Of a DNA stretch of 64,000 bases, positions 44,540 to 52,656 are shown piece by piece. Both the position numbers and the translations under genes were made by a program. The first letter of the stretch is position 1. Each line of letters begins with the position of its first letter. The notes under the pieces are model-generated. The model did not search any database. It saw only the letters and a program-made list of their open reading frames with translations, and had not been told where the DNA came from. This DNA is from JAXDBM01 sp963709485 (GTDB lineage: Bacteria > Desulfobacterota > Syntrophia > Syntrophales > Fen-1087), in assembly GCA_963709485.1 (NCBI GenBank), contig CAVPWE010000007.1:558001-622000 (forward strand), written 5' to 3'.

Positions 44540-45340
44540 TCACGGCGGAAGGGCAGACGCCCGCGATTCGCCGGTCCAGATGAAGTCGGCCACGCGGGAC
44601 CTGTCTTTGCCGGACAGGTCCCGCAAAGCGGCGGCGCCGGTCAGTACCGCGACCTTGAGCGACGGGTGGTTTTTCCGAAGCTGGTAGGGCACGCCGAGGC
44701 GGTAGTCCGAATGGAAATGGCCGCAGCAGAAGAGGATGCGGCGGTCCAGAAAAGGCTCCAGCGAGGCGGCCATGACGGCATCCTTCAGGACCTGCGCCCG
44801 GTACAGCCCCTCGACACCCATCCCTTTCATCGGGGCGGCATGCGGCATTTTCCGCATCTCCGCCGCGAAGCGCATGAAGTACTCGTCGGAGTCAAGATGA
44901 ACGGCGAGGGGGAGATCCGCACGTTCCCTTCCGTCCGCCTCCGCGCAAATCCGATTGCCCCTGACGACGGCCGCCGCCATCCTTCGCGGCGCATTGGCCG
45001 CGATCACGTGCAGCCCCTTTGCCTTTGCGAATTCGACGAGCGGCCGGTAATCCTCGCGGTAGTTGGGCCAGGGGCGGGCGCGATTGAGAAACATGTCTTC
45101 CCCGATCCCGCCGCGGAGATAGGCGTCCAGTTCATCCTGGACATCACGCTCAAACATCTCGAGGGCCAGCACGAGTTTCGAATCCCGCCCGGAAAGCCCG
45201 GAAAGAACCGTGAGCTCCCCCGCGTGATCGGTGCGCGAATCGTGGCGCTCCCCGAAGAAAATGACCTGATAATCCATGAGCGCCGCGAAGGCTTCATGAA
45301 GGTCCAGGATCTTTCCTTCGCGGGTCATCAAGTACGGCAA
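44540..45340 (-). CDS. ChaN-family (haem-binding uptake, Tiki-like) protein
   Basis: A 266-residue protein of the DUF399/ChaN family: FFGERHDSRTDHAGELTVLSGL, LALEMFERDVQDELDAYL, and FCCGHFHSDYRLGVPY near the C-terminus. ChaN-type lipoproteins bind haem, and the fold is shared with Tiki/TraB-like proteins. Here there is no signal peptide or lipobox, so it seems cytoplasmic. The start is TTG 45340, supported by GGGGAGG 5 bases upstream; the ATG four codons later has poor spacing. It faces the triheme cytochrome gene tail to tail, which is suggestive but not proof of a haem role. Confidence 0.72.
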   Translation of the reverse strand: MPYLMTREGKILDLHEAFAALMDYQVIFFGERHDSRTDHAGELTVLSGLSGRDSKLVLALEMFERDVQDELDAYLRGGIGEDMFLNRARPWPNYREDYRPLVEFAKAKGLHVIAANAPRRMAAAVVRGNRICAEADGRERADLPLAVHLDSDEYFMRFAAEMRKMPHAAPMKGMGVEGLYRAQVLKDAVMAASLEPFLDRRILFCCGHFHSDYRLGVPYQLRKNHPSLKVAVLTGAAALRDLSGKDRSRVADFIWTGESRASALPP

Positions 45341-45569
45341 TGGGACCTCCCCGACAAAAGTGGTTCAAACCGCTGCCTCCCTCCGGAGCGGATGACCATT
45401 TTAGGCAGCCCTGCGCATGTGCGTCAAGGATGAAATGGTCTGTGTCACGTACTCGCGATACAACCCTTGTTTTCATTTGACATATCAATGCATTTCATAT
45501 AGCAATGCAGGGCAAAGTGATGCCTCATCTCTGTAAATCAACAAAAAAAACGAATCAGGAGGTAAACCC

Positions 45570-46856
45570 ATGACTCACCGTTCGCCCCGTTTGAACCATT
45601 GGATCCTGCTTCTGGCCGCGGCATGCATGCTGCTGGGCTTCGGCCCCGGAGCAGGGTCGGCCCTGGCCGCCGAAAAGGTCATCAAGATCGGCACCATCTT
45701 CCCCCTGACGGGCCCCGTCGCGCTGGCCGGCCAGCGCTGCAAGGCCGCGGTGGAGACGGCGGTCGAGATCCTCAACAACAAGCACCCCAAGATCAAGGTT
45801 CCGCTGGCCAACAACAAGGGCTGGCTCCAGGGGTACAAGTTCGTGCTCGTGCACACCGACAGCCAGGGCAAGCCCGACGTGGGCAAGGCCGAGGCCGAGC
45901 GCCTCATCAACCAGGAAGGCGTGTGGGCCCTCATCGGGGCCTACAACAGCTCGGTGAGCATGCCGGCGAGCTTCGTGGCCGAGCGCGCCAAGAAAATCTT
46001 CATGTGCGGCGCCTCCAGCTCCGCGGCCCTGACCCAGCGCAAGGACATGAAATTCTTCTTCCGCACGGCCTCCACCGACGAGGTCGAGTCCCAGGAGTTC
46101 GTCGAGGTCCTGCAGTGGCTCAACAAGACCCAGAAGAACGCCAACATCAAGTCGCTCGGCATCATCTATGAGAACTCCGTGTTCGGCAAGCACGCGTCCG
46201 AGGAGGCGAAGAAGGCGGCGGCGGCCGGCGGCTTCCAGGTCGTGGCCGACGTGCCCTTCAACCCCGGCGCCACGAACCTCGACAGCGAAGTGCAGACCCT
46301 GAAGTCCAAGAACCCCGATGCGCTCTTCGGCGCCGTGCTGGGTGCGGACTACGCCCTGATGGTCAAGACGATGAAGAAGATGAACTGGATCCCCAAGACG
46401 TCCCTCAACTACTGCAGCGGTTACCAGGACCCGGTGATCGCCAAGCAGCTGGGCGCCGATGCGGACTTCTTCATGGGCTCCACGGGCTACTCGCCCGAGT
46501 TTGCAGGCTTGATGCCTGCCGTGGCCGAGGTGGAGAAGATCTTCAAGACGAAGACCGGCGGCGTGCCCTACGACAGCGACAGCATCCAGGAAACGATCGC
46601 CTTGCTGGTGCTGGCCCAGGCCATCGAGAAGGCCAAGAGCCTCGACCCCGAGGTGGTGGCCAAGACCCTGCAGGCCAACACATGGCCCTCCCCGCTGTCC
46701 CTGAGCGGCAAGGTGGCCTTCGTTCCCGGTGGCCAGAACAAGCACGCCCTGAGCATCGTCACCCAGCTGCAGGGCGGCAAGTACAAGAGGATATTCCCCA
46801 CGGAGAAGGCGGACACGAAGCCGGTCTTCCCCATGAAACCGTGGGATAAGCGCTAA
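45570..46856 (+). CDS. Branched-chain amino acid ABC transporter, substrate-binding protein
   Basis: A 428-residue periplasmic binding protein of the LivK/family-1 type. A signal peptide (residues 1-~34, cleavage near ALAAE) is followed by KVIKIGTIFPLTGPVALAGQR, the usual N-terminus of the Leu/Ile/Val-binding fold. IGAYNSSVSMP, CGASSSAALTQR and YENSVFGKH fit the family. It is the first gene of livKHMGF. AGGAGG lies before the start. A possible promoter is TTGACA (45477) with TATAGC at a short 15 bp spacing. Codons end in G or C more uniformly than in neighbouring genes. The ligand may be amino acids or another carboxylated compound. Confidence 0.88.
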   Translation: MTHRSPRLNHWILLLAAACMLLGFGPGAGSALAAEKVIKIGTIFPLTGPVALAGQRCKAAVETAVEILNNKHPKIKVPLANNKGWLQGYKFVLVHTDSQGKPDVGKAEAERLINQEGVWALIGAYNSSVSMPASFVAERAKKIFMCGASSSAALTQRKDMKFFFRTASTDEVESQEFVEVLQWLNKTQKNANIKSLGIIYENSVFGKHASEEAKKAAAAGGFQVVADVPFNPGATNLDSEVQTLKSKNPDALFGAVLGADYALMVKTMKKMNWIPKTSLNYCSGYQDPVIAKQLGADADFFMGSTGYSPEFAGLMPAVAEVEKIFKTKTGGVPYDSDSIQETIALLVLAQAIEKAKSLDPEVVAKTLQANTWPSPLSLSGKVAFVPGGQNKHALSIVTQLQGGKYKRIFPTEKADTKPVFPMKPWDKR

Positions 46857-46886
46857 AAGCCAAGCCTGATTGATGTGAAGTGAACC

Positions 46887-46920
46887 GGTGCCGGGGGTCT
46901 CTGGGCCCCCGGCACCTTTG
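46887..46920 (+). terminator. Strong hairpin between livK-like and livH genes
   Basis: An 11 bp stem GGTGCCGGGGG/CCCCCGGCACC has an 8 nt loop and is followed by TTTGTTTG. Such a site probably works as a partial terminator or a 3'-end stabiliser that raises binding-protein levels relative to the permeases. Confidence 0.65.
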
Positions 46921-46938
46921 TTTGCCCCCCGATTTTCT

Positions 46939-47799
46939 ATGGACACTCTGCTTCAGGTGCTTCTGGACGGCATGCTCAACGGCATGCTCTACGCCCTCGT
47001 GGCCGTCGGGCTCTGCCTGATCTGGGGCGTCATGGACGTGATCAACTTCGCCCACGGCGAATACGTGATGGTCGCGATGTACCTGACGTACTGGCTGGGA
47101 TTCCTGGCCAACATGGACCCGCTCGTCTCGATGTTCGCGGGCGGCATCTTCATCTTCATCCTCGGCGCCCTGACCTATCGCCTGATCATCAAGTACACGA
47201 TCGGCAAGCCGCCGCTCTCGGCCCTGCTGGCGACCTTCGGGCTGGCCATGCTGCTCAAGAATCTGTGCCTCAACCAGTTCACCCCCAACTACCGCATCCT
47301 CTCCGACACCTGGCTGGGAGACCGGACGTTTCAGCTGGGGGCGCTGATCGTCCCCATCCCGCAGCTCGTCACCGCCTTCCTGGCGCTTGTCGTGATCGGC
47401 CTGGTCTTCCTCATGATCCGCAGCACGCGGTTCGGCTGGGCCGTCCAGGCCACCGCCATGGACAAGGAGGCCGCGGAGCTGATGGGCATCAACACGGAGC
47501 GCATCTATCTCCTGGTCTTCGGCATCGGCGGCGCCACGGTCGGCATCGCCGGGGGCATCATGCCCACGTACCTGGCCGTGCACCCCGAGGTCGGCACCAT
47601 GTTCAGCCTCATCGCCTTCGTCTGCGTCGCCATGGGCGGCTTCGGCAGCATTCCGGGAGCGCTGGTGGCGGCGCTTCTCATCGGAATCGTTGAGGCCCTG
47701 GGCGGCTACTACATCGCGCCGGTCTTCAAATACGTTGCCGTCTTCGGCCTCTATCTCGCGCTCGTCCTGCTGCGGCCCAAGGGCATATTCGGGTGGTAA
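46939..47799 (+). CDS. livH: Branched-chain amino acid ABC transporter permease LivH
   Basis: A 286-residue inner-membrane permease with ~8 predicted helices. It begins LLQVLLDGMLNGMLYALVAVGLCLIWGVMDVINFAHGEYVM, the LivH hallmark, and ends GLYLALVLLRPKGIFGW. ATG 46939 lies just beyond the intergenic hairpin; an upstream in-frame GTG (46888) falls inside that hairpin and is unlikely. The ribosome site is weak, so translation may depend on coupling or on local structure. LivM starts 5 bp after its stop. Confidence 0.92.
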   Translation: MDTLLQVLLDGMLNGMLYALVAVGLCLIWGVMDVINFAHGEYVMVAMYLTYWLGFLANMDPLVSMFAGGIFIFILGALTYRLIIKYTIGKPPLSALLATFGLAMLLKNLCLNQFTPNYRILSDTWLGDRTFQLGALIVPIPQLVTAFLALVVIGLVFLMIRSTRFGWAVQATAMDKEAAELMGINTERIYLLVFGIGGATVGIAGGIMPTYLAVHPEVGTMFSLIAFVCVAMGGFGSIPGALVAALLIGIVEALGGYYIAPVFKYVAVFGLYLALVLLRPKGIFGW

Positions 47800-47803
47800 C
47801 CTC

Positions 47804-48826
47804 ATGAATCGCCATGCGCTGAAGCGAAAAGACCTCTTCTGGATCGCCCTCGCGGGACTGGGTGCCCTCGTGCCGCTCATCCCGGCGATTGCGGCCAATT
47901 CCTTTCTCATGCACGTACTCATCCTGATCCTGCTGTACGCCAGCATGGCCCAGGCCTGGAACATCATCGGCGGCTACGGCGGGCAGACCTCCTTCGGCCA
48001 CGCCGTGTTCTTCGGCATCGGCGCCTACGGCGCGGGCATGGCCGTCGTCACCTACGGCCTGAGCCCCTGGCCCGGGGTCCTCGTCGGCATGCTGGCGGCC
48101 GCCGCGGTGGCCGTGCTCATCAGCTACCCCTGCTTCAAGTTGAGCGGCCACTACTTCGCCATCGCCACCTTTGCCATCGTGGAGATCTTCAACCGGATGT
48201 TCCTGGTCTGGTACTGGGTGGGCGGCGCGCTGGGGCTGGATTACCCGCTCGTGGAGGAGGGGATCAAAAACCTGATGTGGTACGACTCGAAGACAGGCTA
48301 CTTCTACTGCGCACTGGTGCTGTTCATGATCGTCTTCGGCGTCGTGCGGTTCCTGGAGGGCCACCGGTTCGGCTATTACCTCCGGGCCGTGCGCGAGGGG
48401 CAGGAAACGGCCGAGTCGCTCGGCGTCAACAGCACGGCCGTCAAGCTTTCGGCCATGGCCCTGTCGGCGGCGCTCGCGGCCCTTTGCGGCGCCTTCTTCG
48501 TGCAGTACAACCTGCGCGTCGATCCGGGAATGGTCATGTCGCTCGACATGTCCATGAAGTTCGTGCTCGTCACGATCCTGGGCGGGGCGGGGACGCTCGC
48601 GGGGCCGCTGCTCGGCGCCGCGGTGCTCATCCCGCTGCAGGAGTACACCCGGGCGATGTGGGGCGGACTGGGCGGCGGGGTGGATCTCATCATCTTCGGC
48701 TTCCTGATCATCGTGATCATCATCAAGCAGCCCGCGGGCATCATGGGGGTCGTCCGCGGCATGGTCAAGCGCTACCGCCGGCGGACGGATACCGCGAAAG
48801 GAGGGGCTTCCCTTGGCACTGCTTGA
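47804..48826 (+). CDS. livM: Branched-chain amino acid ABC transporter permease LivM
   Basis: A 340-residue second permease with ~9-10 helices. It has AQAWNIIGGYGGQTSFGHAVFFGIGAYGAG, the conserved LivM region, and REGQETAESLGVN, the cytoplasmic coupling loop that contacts the ATPases. The C-terminus is long, charged and Arg-rich. The start at 47804 lies 5 bp after livH. The 3' end overlaps livG by 14 bp. Confidence 0.92.
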   Translation: MNRHALKRKDLFWIALAGLGALVPLIPAIAANSFLMHVLILILLYASMAQAWNIIGGYGGQTSFGHAVFFGIGAYGAGMAVVTYGLSPWPGVLVGMLAAAAVAVLISYPCFKLSGHYFAIATFAIVEIFNRMFLVWYWVGGALGLDYPLVEEGIKNLMWYDSKTGYFYCALVLFMIVFGVVRFLEGHRFGYYLRAVREGQETAESLGVNSTAVKLSAMALSAALAALCGAFFVQYNLRVDPGMVMSLDMSMKFVLVTILGGAGTLAGPLLGAAVLIPLQEYTRAMWGGLGGGVDLIIFGFLIIVIIIKQPAGIMGVVRGMVKRYRRRTDTAKGGASLGTA

Positions 48827-49571
48827 AGTCCGTGAGGTAACCAAGAAATTCGGGGAGCTGGTCGCCAACGACCGCGTGAGCTTTACCGTCGACGCCGGCG
48901 CGATCGTGGGCCTCATCGGACCCAACGGCGCGGGCAAGACGACGCTGTTCAACTGTGTCTCCGGTCTCTACCCCTTGACTTCCGGGCGGATCTTCTTCGA
49001 CGGCAGGGAGATCACGGGGCTTCCCTCCTGGCGGATCGCCCGCATGGGCGCAGTGCGCACTTTCCAGGTGGTGCGGCCGCTCAAGGACATGACGGTGTAC
49101 GACAATGTGCTGGTGGGCGCCTTCCTGCACGGCGCGGGCGGCGCAAAGGCCCGTGAGACGGCCGAGCGCTGCGTCCGGATCTGCGGCCTCACCGAATTTG
49201 CCGACAGGCCCTCGGGCGATCTTCCCATCGGCGTCAAGAAACGCCTCGAGCTTGCCCGGGCACTGGCGACCCGGCCCAAGCTGCTGATGCTCGACGAGGT
49301 CATGGCGGGGCTCACGTCCACCGAGGTCAAGACGGCCCTCGATCTGATCCGCAGCATCCGCAAGGGGGGCACCACGCTGCTCATCGTCGAGCACATCATG
49401 GAGGCCATCATGCCGATCGCCGACAAAGTGGTGGTCCTCGACGGCGGCATCCGGCTGGCCGAGGGCCCCCCCGGCGAGATCATCCGCGACGAACGCGTGA
49501 TCACCGCCTATCTGGGCGAGAAGTTCAGCCGCCGCATGCAGGCCCGGAAGGGGGGACAAGCCGATGGCTGA
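48813..49571 (+). CDS. livG: Branched-chain amino acid ABC transporter ATPase LivG
   Basis: A 252-residue ATPase subunit. The Walker A motif is GPNGAGKTT and Walker B is LLMLDEVMAGL. The signature region reads LPIGVKKRLELARAL, a LivG-type variant rather than LSGGQ. It starts with TTG, supported by AAAGGAGG eight or so bases upstream, and overlaps livM by 14 bp. It overlaps livF by 8 bp. Confidence 0.92.
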   Translation: MALLEVREVTKKFGELVANDRVSFTVDAGAIVGLIGPNGAGKTTLFNCVSGLYPLTSGRIFFDGREITGLPSWRIARMGAVRTFQVVRPLKDMTVYDNVLVGAFLHGAGGAKARETAERCVRICGLTEFADRPSGDLPIGVKKRLELARALATRPKLLMLDEVMAGLTSTEVKTALDLIRSIRKGGTTLLIVEHIMEAIMPIADKVVVLDGGIRLAEGPPGEIIRDERVITAYLGEKFSRRMQARKGGQADG

Positions 49572-50280
49572 TCCGATCCTGAGCCTGGCGGATGTCCACG
49601 CGGGCTACGACGGGGTGCCGGTGGTGTTCGGCGTGTCCCTCGAGGTCATGCCGGGTGAGTTGGTGGCCGTCGTCGGGTCCAACGGCGCCGGCAAATCCAC
49701 GACACTGCGGAACATCGCAGGCCTCAACAATCCCCTGCAGGGCTCGATCCGCTTCGAGGGGCGCGACATCTCGCGGATGCGCGCCCACCAGACGCTGGCC
49801 CTGGGCATCAGCTACGTGCCCGAGGGTCGCCGGGTCTTCCCCAAGCTCTCCGTCGCGGAGAACCTCTCGCTGGGGGCCTATACCGAAAAATCGGCCGCCG
49901 AGGTCCGCCGGCGCCTCGACGAGATGATGCAGCTCTTCCCCGTGCTGCGGGAACGGTCGCGGCAGACCGCGGAGACCCTGAGCGGCGGGGAGCAGCAGAT
50001 GCTGGCCATCGCGCGCGGCCTCATGTCAAGGCCGAAGCTGCTCATGCTGGACGAGATGTCCCTCGGGCTGATGCCGACACTGGTGGAGAAGATGATGGAG
50101 ACCATCTCCGCCATCAACCGCGGCGGCGTCACGGTGCTGCTCGTGGAGCAGATGGTCCAGGAAGCCCTCGAAATCGCCCATCGCGGCTATGTGCTTCAGA
50201 GCGGGAGGATGGTCCAGTCCGGCGCCGCCCGCGAGCTTCTGGATTCGGACGAAATCCGCAAGGCCTACCTGGGAATGTAA
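49564..50280 (+). CDS. livF: Branched-chain amino acid ABC transporter ATPase LivF
   Basis: A 238-residue second ATPase. The Walker A motif is GSNGAGKST, the signature is LSGGEQQMLAIAR and Walker B is LLMLDEMSLGL; YVPEGRRVFPKLSVAENL is typical of LivF. It overlaps livG by 8 bp and closes the operon. Its stop lies 5 bp from the stop of the convergent OsmC-like gene, and no terminator is visible between them. Confidence 0.93.
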   Translation: MADPILSLADVHAGYDGVPVVFGVSLEVMPGELVAVVGSNGAGKSTTLRNIAGLNNPLQGSIRFEGRDISRMRAHQTLALGISYVPEGRRVFPKLSVAENLSLGAYTEKSAAEVRRRLDEMMQLFPVLRERSRQTAETLSGGEQQMLAIARGLMSRPKLLMLDEMSLGLMPTLVEKMMETISAINRGGVTVLLVEQMVQEALEIAHRGYVLQSGRMVQSGAARELLDSDEIRKAYLGM

Positions 50281-50285
50281 CGGCG

Positions 50286-50747
50286 TCAAGCCTCGAAGAG
50301 CAACACGTCCTCGATCCGGATGCATCCCATGACGCTCTGGGCGGCGGGGCAACGGGTGATGTAGTCCGAGAAGCACGCCTTCGCATCGTCCCGCCTGTCC
50401 TCGGGCGCCTTCAGGTGAAATTTGACCCGGATGGCGGTGATCTTGAGGACGCCGCTGACATTTTCGATGTCCCCCTCCACGTCGGCCCAATAGAGGGATT
50501 CAGGCGTGGGAATCTTTTTTCCAGCCATCAGCGTGGCCAGTGTTCCCATCATTCACCCCGCCGTCGCGGCGACGATGTGGTCAAGCGTTGCCGCGTGCTC
50601 CTTTTCCGGCTCAACCTTGTAGAATTTCATGATGCCGCCGTGGACGCCGTAAAACACGGGCTCCGAGAATCCCTCGATCATGGCCCTGCGGGTCGGACCC
50701 TTCTCCCTGACGATCCTGATTCGCGATGTATGCACGACCTCTCCCAT
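50286..50747 (-). CDS. OsmC-family protein with predicted selenocysteine (in-frame TGA)
   Basis: A 153-residue OsmC/Ohr-type thiol peroxidase fold if TGA 50553-50555 is read through (residue 65). Before it the sequence reads LDHIVAATAG; after it, MMGTLATLMAGKKIPTPES. In OsmC proteins this helix carries the catalytic cysteine, so the stop codon falls exactly on it. The partner cysteine is kept in ITRCPAAQSV. A hairpin of SECIS type follows the TGA. Translation as two separate peptides of 64 and 88 residues is the alternative and would split the fold. The start at 50747 has GGAGG upstream and a promoter at 50773-50801. A nonsense mutation is possible but less likely. Confidence 0.72.
50508..50547 (-). 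promoter_or_regulatory. Candidate bacterial SECIS element
   Basis: Counting from the TGA, bases +13 to +19 pair with +26 to +32 (7 bp, two G-U pairs), leaving the six-base loop CGCUGA. Bases +6 to +10 (GGGAA) pair with +41 to +45 (UUCCC) as a lower stem. The loop begins 19 bases after the TGA and has G as its second base. This agrees with the usual spacing and loop rules for bacterial selenocysteine insertion elements. Confidence 0.55.
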
Positions 50748-50772
50748 ATCAACCCTCCTCCATTTTTTCTAT

Positions 50773-50801
50773 TTCATACCTGACCGGAAGGGCAATTTCA
50801 A
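50773..50801 (-). promoter_or_regulatory. Possible promoter of the OsmC-like gene
   Basis: On the minus strand TTGAAA and TATGAA are separated by 17 bp, ~26 bp before the start codon. The rest of the 223 bp gap up to the RHH-PilZ gene shows nothing else I can name. Confidence 0.4.
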
Positions 50802-50970
50802 TACAATCCGCCGCCGGTTGGTGCTCGGGCAGGAGATGCCCATGGCATTTGTCCTGAATAACGGAGGGCACAAAGTTGAAGGTATGTTCCTGACGATGGA
50901 AAGGAGATATCGGAAACGACATCGGCACAGAAGCTTGAATGGGTTTGTGCGGTGCCGGATCGGCAGGGGG

Positions 50971-51459
50971 CTACATCAGGTAGGTCTGAAGCGCTTGATA
51001 GCTCTTGAAATCCGCGTCGACAAAGAGGGCCCCGACCTGAACGCTGTCCTCGGCATCGACCACCCGCTTCGACTCGCAGGACAGGCTGACAGGCCTGCTC
51101 CCGGCAGGCAGGCTGAAAACAACCTCAAATCTCGACCCCTCCGCATCGATCCGGATCTGATGCCTGAAATCCTTGGGAATGATAACCTTGACGCCGCCCA
51201 GGGAGATCTCCGTGATCGCCCCGATCCCCATCCGCCCGGGCTCGGGCAGATTGATCACCGCCGGAACGGAAAGGGCCTTCCGCGGATACCGGCGCTTCTC
51301 TTGATCACTCGCCGGGAACGCCTTCCGCTCCTTCAGGTAGCCGGTCAGGACCATCTCGATCGTGGACGACAGGGAACGCCGGTCTTCCCGCGCAACCTGC
51401 GCCAGGGATTCGTGCAAATTCCTGCTGGTGCGAAAACAGATCAGGCTGTCTTTTTTCAT
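50971..51459 (-). CDS. Ribbon-helix-helix plus PilZ domain fusion
   Basis: A 162-residue protein. Residues 1-~45 look like an Arc/MetJ-type ribbon-helix-helix (SLICFRTSRNLHESLAQVAREDRRSLSSTIEMVLTGYL). Residues ~54-160 form a PilZ domain with the RxxxR motif in RRYPRKA and the second motif as EISLGG. There Glu replaces the usual Asp/Asn, so c-di-GMP binding may be weakened. The combination suggests a DNA-binding regulator tuned by c-di-GMP, which is inference. The start at 51459 has GGGGTG upstream. No signal peptide is present. Confidence 0.7.
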   Translation of the reverse strand: MKKDSLICFRTSRNLHESLAQVAREDRRSLSSTIEMVLTGYLKERKAFPASDQEKRRYPRKALSVPAVINLPEPGRMGIGAITEISLGGVKVIIPKDFRHQIRIDAEGSRFEVVFSLPAGSRPVSLSCESKRVVDAEDSVQVGALFVDADFKSYQALQTYLM

Positions 51460-51788
51460 GTGGGCACCCCGATAGGAAAGGAAAATCTCATCGCTTACAT
51501 AAACTGCACAAACCGTGCCGGATGAACCACTTGCGACTCCGGCCCGCGCTTCCCTGCCGGAATCACTTCCTTTTTTTACAACAAAAAAGGGCGTGACGCA
51601 AACGAACCGCTTTCTCTATACCGCACATGCACCGAATTGTAAAGAATTCCGACATCCCAATTCCACGGCAAAAGCTGTCATTCTCAAGCCGGTATGCACA
51701 CCCTTCGACAGGCGGCATCCCTGGTCGTTCGAAGGGCATTGAGCTTGTGAAAGCGGGGATGTGGGCATCCTTTTCAATGTGCATGCGG
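51460..51788 (+). other. Gene-free stretch of 329 bp
   Basis: No ORF here has family character or a plausible ribosome site. The left part is the upstream region of the RHH-PilZ gene; the right part follows the stop of the DUF1460 gene. The only structure seen is the inverted repeat at 51701-51736. No convincing promoter or terminator was found. Confidence 0.5.
51701..51736. repeat. Inverted repeat resembling a dispersed palindromic element
   Basis: CCCTTCGA at 51701-51708 and TCGAAGGG at 51729-51736 are perfect inverted arms around ~20 bases. The flanking text (CACCCTTCGACAGG and GGGCATTGAGCTTGTG) resembles the 'CCCTTCGACAGGCTCAGG' palindromic repeats scattered between genes in many bacterial genomes, in a degenerate form. 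Only one copy was noticed in this window. Confidence 0.4.
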
Positions 51789-52586
51789 TCATGCCTCCGC
51801 GTATTCCACCGCCCGTGCGACCAGGATGCCGGTCCTGCTTTCGCTGCCGGCAAGATAGTCATGCAGGGGTTCCGTGGAAATGACCACTTTTCGCGCCGTG
51901 ACGGATGCGTGCAGGAGGCGGATCTTTCCCCGGACGCGCACCGCCAGTCCGGCATGCATCACGTCCAGCCCCACCGCGGCGGCCGTCACCGCGATCAGAT
52001 CCCCGTCGGCAATGCGGCCGTCCGCCTCTTTCACGAACGGTTTGGGAAGCCAATATCGCAATCGCCGCCGCATTTTTTTCTCCAGTGCCCTCGTCTGCCG
52101 GAAAATTTCAGGGTTCCCGAGCGGGGGGTATCGATCGGCGTTTTTTGTCATGAAATCGATTTTTTTCAGACAGGGCTGCCCCCCCAGCGTGCGGGTGATG
52201 TTTTGCACGATGCCTTTGCGCTGATTGTCGAAGATCCAGTCGGAAAAGTAATGAAGACGGGACGCGTATCCCGCAAGCCGGCCCTGCCGGTAGCGGATCC
52301 TCGCCAGCTCCGCTGCGTACTCGCCAAACGCGGATCTGCCGGAACGGATCATCCTGGTCAGCGCCAGGACGTTCTCAACCAGCGTGGAACAGTCCATCTG
52401 CCTGAGGTTGATAACCAGTTCCTCCGGACCCTTTCGTTCCAGCGTCCCGGCCGCGTAAGGCGTTCCCAGGAGGCATGTTCCGATCTCGGTTGCCAGTTCC
52501 CCGATGGATTGTCCCGTCCCGCTCCGACGACGGACTGCGTGAAGAAGCGACGCGAAGATCCGGCGGTCCTGCGGCGTGCAAATCAA
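51789..52586 (-). CDS. DUF1460 N-acetylmuramoyl-L-alanine amidase-like protein
   Basis: A 265-residue protein of the DUF1460 group within the NlpC/P60 cysteine-peptidase superfamily. The likely catalytic Cys is in RQMDCSTLVENVLAL (residue ~65) and the His in VMHAGLAVRV. CLLGTPYAAGTLE, FSDWIFDNQRKGIVQNIT and RIADGDLIAV are family features. Some members are anhydromuramyl-L-Ala amidases in cell-wall recycling. The start is TTG 52586, supported by GGAGGGTGA upstream. No signal peptide is seen, so it may act on imported fragments in the cytoplasm (inference). Confidence 0.8.
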   Translation of the reverse strand: MICTPQDRRIFASLLHAVRRRSGTGQSIGELATEIGTCLLGTPYAAGTLERKGPEELVINLRQMDCSTLVENVLALTRMIRSGRSAFGEYAAELARIRYRQGRLAGYASRLHYFSDWIFDNQRKGIVQNITRTLGGQPCLKKIDFMTKNADRYPPLGNPEIFRQTRALEKKMRRRLRYWLPKPFVKEADGRIADGDLIAVTAAAVGLDVMHAGLAVRVRGKIRLLHASVTARKVVISTEPLHDYLAGSESRTGILVARAVEYAEA

Positions 52587-52656
52587 GATTCACCCTCCGG
52601 TTTGGCTTCCCCTCCCGTCGATGGGAGGGGAGCCCGGAAGAAAGATGTTCCGAACG

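Noticed and set aside
45555..46946. Long minus-strand ORF opposite the binding-protein gene
   Set aside because: Strong G/C third-position bias of the real gene leaves the complementary frame open; its product is His/Leu/Gly-rich with no family character.
50286..50552. Separate 88-residue protein starting at the ATG after the TGA
   Set aside because: Together with the 64-residue frame before it, the sequence forms one OsmC domain in the same frame. A separate start has no ribosome site and would lack half the fold.
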